11,628 bases of DNA from Ochromonadaceae sp. CCMP2298 (Eukaryota > Sar > Synurophyceae > Ochromonadales > Ochromonadaceae). Shown here in pieces: positions 6,986 to 11,628 of this stretch. Location: NCBI GenBank assembly GCA_026770595.1, contig MU633666.1, positions 1 to 11,628 of the forward strand, written 5' to 3'. The notes beneath the pieces were generated by a model. That model did not search any database. It was not told the origin of the DNA and worked only from the letters and a program-made list of their open reading frames with translations. A program made the position numbers and the translations under genes. Every line of letters begins with the position of its first letter. The first letter of the stretch is position 1.

Positions 6986-7414
6986 GCGCCCACCGATCAA
7001 TTTACTGATTTAGCCAGAGACCGATCAGCTGTGGTTTGCTGTGCTAAAAACGCATCACATACCTAAACAGATTCCGTGAGGACACGGGCACGCGCAAAAA
7101 GTCACACGCCATCGAAAAAGGTCCCTGTGGTTTTTTTTACAGACTCTTGGTTCCAGAAATGGTCAAAAATGGATTCCTGATTTCCTGGTTGGGGTTTTTA
7201 GCCAAACCAAAATCGGGATCTTGGGACCGCATTTTGTATCTTTTTGGATTTGGGGAGGGGGCGAAGCGCTTTCAGTGCAGTGGTCTGATCATCCTCTGCC
7301 CATTCGCTTCTGTCCATTCAGAGTCAGCAGTCAGCAAAGCCCATTCGCTTCTATCCAAAGCACGCCCCCGGAAGCAGAGTCAGCAGTCAGCAGTCAGCAA
7401 CGCCCTTTGGCCCA
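6986..7414. promoter_or_regulatory. Divergent promoter region
   Basis: These 429 bp separate two genes transcribed away from each other, so both promoters should lie here. The centre (7120-7250) is T/G-rich and includes ggttttttttacag at 7130-7143, which looks like a polypyrimidine tract plus AG acceptor and could mark a leader intron of the rightward gene. The right end carries a duplicated block (7298-7400). No TATA box is convincing. Confidence 0.4.
7298..7400. repeat. Composite duplicated block before the large ORF
   Basis: Unit A (gcccattcgcttctgtcca, 7298-7316) recurs at 7339-7357 with one mismatch. Unit B (cagagtcagcagtcagca, 7319-7336) recurs at 7375-7392, and its second copy carries an extra gtcagca. 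The order is A-B-A-B, consistent with tandem duplication followed by an insertion of about 15 bp and slippage of the 7-bp gtcagca unit. It ends 15 bp before the start codon, so it is probably leader or core promoter sequence. Confidence 0.8.
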
Positions 7415-10400
7415 ATGTCCACCTTTGGCTCCCCATTTCGATCGCGCTCGGCCCCACCCAGGGCCTGCGCCAATGCACCGAAGCGACCCGTCCAGGACGA
7501 TCCCGGGCACCACTATGCGCGGGGCATCTACATCGCAGGAGCGAGCATGAAAGGGCGCCATCAGCTCCAAATAATCGAGAATGGTACATCCACGACCTTG
7601 TCTTACGGGTTGTCAGTATCGGAGAGGCGAGCGCACATCATCACCACAAAGAAAGGCCCAGACGTCACGCGCAAGGACAGGTCCCTGCGCCATAAGAGCC
7701 CGCTCCAGACCACGCACACCTCGAACAGCGACGATCGGGAGCGCACACCCTCGCCAAACAAAGAGTTTCGCCCGATCTCGCGGGCACACGACTCCAGCAC
7801 GGGTCGGCGATCGACGGGATCCTTCGACGCAAGCTGGGCGCCGGGCGCACAGTATGCTTCTTCGGAAGACGGTCGCGCGCAATCTCCCAGTTCGCATCGC
7901 GGAGCACGCAGCGCGGGGAGCGAGCAGGGTCGAGCCAGCACTCCGACGCAGCGGCTGAGAGAGGCCATTGGGGGCATCGACACTGCCTGCGACTGGAAGT
8001 GGAAGACGATGGCGAGGAGGTCCAGCGTTGTACAACCGTCCAGCGCGAGCAGCATCAACCCATCAGGCAGCAGAAGCCCCACACCGACCAGCACCACAGC
8101 TCGCCGCCAGTCACTCGGTGGGCGCGGGCCCCAGCAGCCCGAGGGTCGGACCGCACCCCCCGCCTCCCCCAACTCTTCTGCGCACTTGGCGCTGGAGTTG
8201 ACGCACGCTGCGCGCAAGGTGGCTCGCAAGAGCCTGGAGAGGGAGGCACTGCGCATGTTCCTGAGGGACGAGGTGGACTTCGTTGGGATGGAGGGGGGCG
8301 GGCTGGGACAGGGACTGGAGGCCCCCGTGCAGTCCACAGAGCGCAGGTACACACAGGACAGCGACACGGAAAGCTCTGTAGGCGGGTCGGTGGAGGTGGT
8401 GGGGTGGGAAGACAGCGTCGCGCCTGAGGCAGAGCAGAGGGGAGATTTGGGTCTCGGGGCAGGGGGGGGGGTCTCTCCCACCCCACACACGCAGGCCAGG
8501 CTGCAGCAGTTCCGCAGAGACGTGGATGCAATGCAGTTCGGGGTATCACAGCCGCGGGTGGGAGCAGGCGGGGATGCGGCGGTGAGGGAGGAGGAGGCGA
8601 TGCGGAGGCAGAGGCGCCTGGCTGCCATGGTGGAGGCCTTCCGAGCCAGCCTGGCGCAGGAGCTGAAGTGCATCCAGCCCCCACTAAGAGCAGCAGGAGC
8701 TAAGAGCAGCAGCGCACAGCGACCCACTACCTCCACTACCTCCACGGGTCCCAAGAGCGCTGGGGTGGAAATGATCCGCTTCCCGCACGGGAGCTTCCCA
8801 GTGGCTGCCCAGCAGCTGTTCTTCCCCTCCCGCAGCCTGGACGACGAGGTGGTGGCCGCAGTGCGCAGCGACCTGCTTCTCTGCGTTCGGGACTGGAACG
8901 CCTTCCTCACTGACCAGGCTGTGGGCGAGCTGGACACGCTGGAGGCCACGCTGGTCCTGCGCTCCCGCCGCAAGCGCACCCTCTCGGAGAAGCTGGCCCT
9001 GTGCGAGGCGCAGCTGCAGAGCGAGGCCTCGAGGCGCGTGGACCTGCAGGAGCAGCTGGCAGACACCGTGGAGATGGCGGAGCTGAAGCTGGGCCACGCC
9101 GCGGTGCATCCGCTGCTGTCTCGCTACCCCCGGCACTTCTTCCAGCAGCCCAGCGTCTCCTCACTCGCATACTCCTCAGTCGCGGCGGGCAGCAACCGCC
9201 GTGGCTCCCACAGCCAGACGTCCCCGCACTCGGCTGCAGAGGGGCGCCACCAGCACTCGCCGTCAGAGTGGGCGGGCGCTGCGGAGGATCTGGATGAGGT
9301 GGAGGAGCGAGAGGCGGCGGCGCGAGAAAGGGCGTACATGGGCGCCTTCCTCCCGCCTCCCTCGGCGTTCGAGTCCGGGGCGTGGGACATCGACTGGCGG
9401 GCGGAGGGGAGGCGCCTGGACTCGATCACGGGTGCGCACGCCATGGGCCACGCTGCTGGCACGGGGGGCTACGGCACCTACACCAGTGGCCGCATCCTGG
9501 GCACGCCGCTGCAGCTGCACCTACGGCAGCAGGGAGACGAGTTCCCCGCCATTCCCATTGGCAGCCGCAGCAACAGCCGCAGTCGGAGTCGCCAAGGGAG
9601 GGAGGAGGGTGGGTCGGAGGGCGGGTGCGGGAGCAGCGGCAGGATGCGTAGTCGCAGCCCCGCCGGCAGCACAGCCTCTGCCCCAGCCACCAGCCGCGCG
9701 AGCTTGCAGGGTCGTAACTGGGCAGGGACGTTCGCAGGAGCGGGGGGGCAGCCGCTAAGAGTCAGCATGCCCCCCCCCGCCCCCCCCCCCAGTACTAGTC
9801 CCGGCAGCTCTGCGGGCTGGGACGGGAATGCTGCTAAACTCGCGGGCAAGACGCTGAGGGGAGCAAAGGCCCAGCAGGCGGGAATGGACAGGCTGGCCAG
9901 CAGCAGCAGGGGGGGCACACATGACGCATCCGACCTGGCCACGTCCAGAGCAGCCGACATCTCCGGCCCCTCCCTGATGCATGCTGGCTGGAACAACTCC
10001 ATGCTGGTCTCCGCACCCCCCTCTCCTGAGGCAGCAGAGTGGGCAAGAGCGGCATCGAGCAGGAGTGCGGGTGGGGAGACTCTCAGGAGGAAGCAGTCTC
10101 ACTCACACTCACACTCCGCCAGCAGCACACCCAGTCACAGTCAGTCCCGAGCAGCACAGTCGCTCAGAGGCGGCAGGGAGGACGCAGGCGGGCAGGCATC
10201 ACCGATGACTGCTCCCACTACTCCTACTACAGCCTCAGCCCCAACTTATTCTCCCCCCCCAAACCCTCCTGCTGCCCCTGCTACCCCTGTTATCCCTTTT
10301 ACTCCTGCCACTAATGCCACTCCTACTCCTCCCGCTCCTCCCGCCACCCCCGTCACTCCCGCCACTTTTGCCACATCAGTCACTGCCTTGTTTGCCGCCG

Positions 10401-10639
10401 CGTCTGTGTCTGAGAGCCCGCCCCCCCCCTACCAGGCCCCCCCCTACCAGGCCAGCAGCAAGACCCCCCCTACCCTCTCTGCGCAGGGCACACGTGGCGG
10501 GATGGACCTGCTCGATGCAACAGACAGCCTGCTGGGCGGCGCCAGTGAGGGCCAGGCAGCTCCTAGGATGGCAGTAGCGCCCCAGCCCAGCCTGCTGATG
10601 CGTGCCAAGGTAGCTCGCAGGGGCGCACTCAGACTGTAG
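7415..10639 (+). CDS. Large, mostly disordered protein of unknown function
   Basis: This is an uninterrupted 1074-codon frame from the first ATG after an upstream TGA (7286-7288) to TAG at 10637-10639. I recognise no family. Residues 1-255 are Ser/Arg/Pro-rich and probably disordered. A charged helix lies at about 257-290 (HLALELTHAARKVARKSLER). A second helical block is at about 360-420 (REEEAMRRQRRLAAMVEAFR). The most protein-like core is about 450-578, with IRFPHGSFPVAAQQLFFPSR followed by a coiled-coil-like helix (505-560) and HPLLSRYPRHFF. A further conserved-looking patch is AWDIDWRAEGRR, within about 648-720. Short SR stretches (SRSNSRSRSR, RMRSRSPAGS) follow, then a His/Ser run, a Thr/Pro/Ala tail built on 9-bp repeats, and one PPPY motif within PPPPYQAPPYQ, a possible WW-domain ligand. 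Length and lack of introns or stops in GC-rich DNA support coding, but part of the openness could come from base composition. A scaffold role is only a guess. Confidence 0.7.
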   Translation: MSTFGSPFRSRSAPPRACANAPKRPVQDDPGHHYARGIYIAGASMKGRHQLQIIENGTSTTLSYGLSVSERRAHIITTKKGPDVTRKDRSLRHKSPLQTTHTSNSDDRERTPSPNKEFRPISRAHDSSTGRRSTGSFDASWAPGAQYASSEDGRAQSPSSHRGARSAGSEQGRASTPTQRLREAIGGIDTACDWKWKTMARRSSVVQPSSASSINPSGSRSPTPTSTTARRQSLGGRGPQQPEGRTAPPASPNSSAHLALELTHAARKVARKSLEREALRMFLRDEVDFVGMEGGGLGQGLEAPVQSTERRYTQDSDTESSVGGSVEVVGWEDSVAPEAEQRGDLGLGAGGGVSPTPHTQARLQQFRRDVDAMQFGVSQPRVGAGGDAAVREEEAMRRQRRLAAMVEAFRASLAQELKCIQPPLRAAGAKSSSAQRPTTSTTSTGPKSAGVEMIRFPHGSFPVAAQQLFFPSRSLDDEVVAAVRSDLLLCVRDWNAFLTDQAVGELDTLEATLVLRSRRKRTLSEKLALCEAQLQSEASRRVDLQEQLADTVEMAELKLGHAAVHPLLSRYPRHFFQQPSVSSLAYSSVAAGSNRRGSHSQTSPHSAAEGRHQHSPSEWAGAAEDLDEVEEREAAARERAYMGAFLPPPSAFESGAWDIDWRAEGRRLDSITGAHAMGHAAGTGGYGTYTSGRILGTPLQLHLRQQGDEFPAIPIGSRSNSRSRSRQGREEGGSEGGCGSSGRMRSRSPAGSTASAPATSRASLQGRNWAGTFAGAGGQPLRVSMPPPAPPPSTSPGSSAGWDGNAAKLAGKTLRGAKAQQAGMDRLASSSRGGTHDASDLATSRAADISGPSLMHAGWNNSMLVSAPPSPEAAEWARAASSRSAGGETLRRKQSHSHSHSASSTPSHSQSRAAQSLRGGREDAGGQASPMTAPTTPTTASAPTYSPPPNPPAAPATPVIPFTPATNATPTPPAPPATPVTPATFATSVTALFAAASVSESPPPPYQAPPYQASSKTPPTLSAQGTRGGMDLLDATDSLLGGASEGQAAPRMAVAPQPSLLMRAKVARRGALRL
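10265..10381 (+). repeat. 9-bp tandem repeat inside the large ORF
   Basis: Thirteen consecutive 9-nt units, in codon frame, follow the pattern actcctgcc: 10301-10309, 10310-10318, 10319-10327 and onward to acatcagtc at 10373-10381. They encode Thr-Pro-Ala-like triplets (TPA, TNA, TPT, PPA, TPV, TFA). A 17-bp tandem duplication, of which each copy includes cccctaccaggcc, follows at about 10423-10452 and encodes the PPPYQAPPYQ stretch. Confidence 0.8.
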
Positions 10640-10803
10640 ACTGCAGCACCCCCCACACCCCACACCCCTCACCTAGACCTGCAAACCCATGTAAAGAACT
10701 GTGCATAGAACTGGTATAACTTTGTTTCGCCTGCTGTACAGTTATCGGATTAAACACACAATGCTTATTTCTGACTGCTCGTTCAAAGAATATTGCAATA
10801 CCG
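10640..10803. other. Convergent 3' intergenic region
   Basis: These 164 bp lie between the stop codons of the large ORF (+) and the PUF60-like gene (-). They start with a C/A-rich stretch (ccccacaccccacaccc) and become AT-rich. tgtaaag (10690-10696) and a ctgtacag palindrome (10735-10742) are visible. Both genes must end their transcripts here or overlap each other. Confidence 0.5.
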
Positions 10804-11596
10804 TCACGGCAGCAGCTTTGCCTGGATCTTGTTTCCTGCGAATGTGCGTCCATGCATGGCCTTGATGGCAGTGGAGGCGCCAGCTGCGGAGGAGTAGAGC
10901 AGCTTCACCCGCACCTGCAGAGAGGGAGATAGTGAACAGTACGTACAGAGTCGGCGTGAGGAGGATAAACAGAGGAAGGCAGAGAGCAACAGGGCAGGAG
11001 GGGGGGCGGGGGGGGCGGGGGGTTAACTTGTGCAATCAGAGAGTGGACCATTCCTCTCCTCCTACGTCACCTACCTGCTGCTGCTGCTCGTCTACCACCA
11101 GGTCGATCGTGTCCAGAGGCCCGTAGTTGCTCGCCTCTTCCGCTATCTCCTCCTTCAGGCCGGGGTCCCCCAGATCCCCCATGCTCACCATGTTCTCCAG
11201 CAGCACGCCGCGCATGCCTCCCGCCCTTTCTATGGCCTGTACGGCCTGCGTCCTGGACACCAGCTGGCAGCTCAGCGTGCAGCCTGCGAGGTCGAAGTCC
11301 CCCATAGAGGCAGCAGTGGCGGCAGCGATCTGATGCACAGATGCACAGATGCACAGATGTGGGTGAGAGACAAGGGTATGGGTATGCAAAGAGCGAGGGG
11401 AGACGTGTTAGGGGGGTGGTCAGGAGCAAGCAATATACGCTCTACGGGGGGCACCTGTGCGTCTTCGTACTCCACGATGAGTGTGGCTTTGCCCGGTGCC
11501 TCTGCTGTGGGGTCCAGTCTCTTGCTCATGCAGATGCTGCCGAATGCCTCGAAGATCGCCTCCACGTCTGCCTGCTCTACCTCCGCCAAGATGTTG
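10804..11596 (-). CDS. PUF60: PUF60-like splicing factor, 3' part
   Basis: PUF60 (Half pint, FIR) is a U2AF65-related nuclear factor that helps define 3' splice sites. Visible exons are 11596-11455, 11329-11075 and 10914-10804 (TGA at 10806-10804); introns are 11454-11330 (125 nt) and 11074-10915 (160 nt). The first exon follows a C-rich tract ending in CAG at 11597, so the gene extends beyond the window. The encoded 168 residues are most of the second RRM (ADVEAIFEAFGSI, LIVEYEDAQ, SMGDFDLAGCTL) and a complete C-terminal U2AF-homology motif domain (VLLENMVSMGD, EEIAEEASNYG, GRTFAGNKI with its R-x-F). EAFG, EYEDAQ and SM-x-FDL match PUF60 RRM2 better than U2AF65. The RNP1 position reads KATLIVEY and lacks the usual aromatics, so RNA binding by this RRM may be weak. 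Only about 15 residues link RRM2 to the UHM, far shorter than in animal PUF60. The UHM normally binds tryptophan-bearing ligand motifs in SF1, SF3B1 or U2AF65. Confidence 0.85.
11000..11022 (+). repeat. G-run cluster inside a PUF60-like intron
   Basis: Three G runs of 7, 8 and 6 bases are separated by single C bases. The plus strand (template for the gene) can form a G-quadruplex, while the transcript carries the matching C runs in the middle of the last intron. Similar C runs form the tract before the first visible exon (11597-11628). Confidence 0.8.
11332..11358. repeat. 8-bp tandem repeat abutting a splice acceptor
   Basis: Three full gatgcaca units plus a partial fourth (gatg) lie directly against the acceptor of the PUF60-like intron 11454-11330. 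In the transcript this places alternating purine/pyrimidine ctgtgcat units where a polypyrimidine tract is expected. A ccctaac branch-point-like word lies further upstream in the intron. Confidence 0.85.
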
Positions 11597-11628
11597 CTGG
11601 GGGGGGGAAGCAGGGGGGCAGGGGGGGG

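Noticed and set aside
1945-7178. Similar words around 1945-1965 and 7155-7170 (aaatggtca..aatgg, inverted)
   Set aside because: About 16 nt with two mismatches in low-complexity A/T/G text; too short to claim a shared repeat.
7603-9066. A 487-codon open frame on the minus strand, opposite the large ORF
   Set aside because: It lies wholly within the plus-strand ORF, is rich in Ser, Cys, Arg and Pro in the way expected of a GC-rich antisense frame, and shows no motif.
11332-11358. 8-bp direct repeats as a CRISPR-like array
   Set aside because: The units are contiguous with no spacers and lie in a eukaryotic intron; this is a plain tandem repeat.

Overview
The window reads as nuclear DNA of a GC-rich unicellular eukaryote, most likely an alga or related protist. 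The evidence is spliceosomal introns with GT..AG ends, a eukaryotic cytosolic ribosomal protein gene (uL30/RPL7), a PUF60-type splicing factor, a PIF/Harbinger-type transposase relic, and no prokaryotic gene organisation. I cannot name the lineage from sequence alone. uL30 is clearly divergent from animal, fungal and plant versions.

The window has two halves. The left part (about 1-4700) is gene-poor and repeat-rich. It holds no gene I can fully support. It contains several inverted repeats, including a near-perfect 64-nt hairpin at 1075-1138 and an 86-nt foldback at 1987-2072. It also has a short telomere-like tract, a SET-domain methyltransferase fragment (2415-2852, +) and a decayed Harbinger transposase (about 2913-3826, -). 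The transposase has lost its first catalytic Asp region to an internal deletion and carries an in-frame TAG and a frameshift. A degenerate 9-bp tandem repeat (4542-4685) marks the boundary.

The right part (about 4900-11628) is compact and gene-dense, with alternating orientation. uL30/RPL7 (4909-5676, +, intronless) converges on a three-exon gene for a predicted single-pass membrane coiled-coil protein (6985 down to 5853, -). A 429-bp divergent region (6986-7414) separates that gene from a 1074-codon uninterrupted ORF (7415-10639, +) for a largely disordered protein of unknown function. That ORF converges, across 164 bp, on the 3' end of a PUF60-like splicing factor gene (11596 down to 10804, -; three exons visible, 5' part outside the window).

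The genes do not form a pathway. Two are housekeeping (translation, splicing) and two are lineage-specific unknowns. I found no CRISPR array, operon, toxin-antitoxin pair or clear new multi-gene system. The most interesting points are the strong hairpin, the SET fragment beside the Harbinger relic, the shared 9-bp codon-phased repeat at two loci, the very short linker and atypical RNP1 in the PUF60-like protein, and the two unknown but intact-looking proteins.
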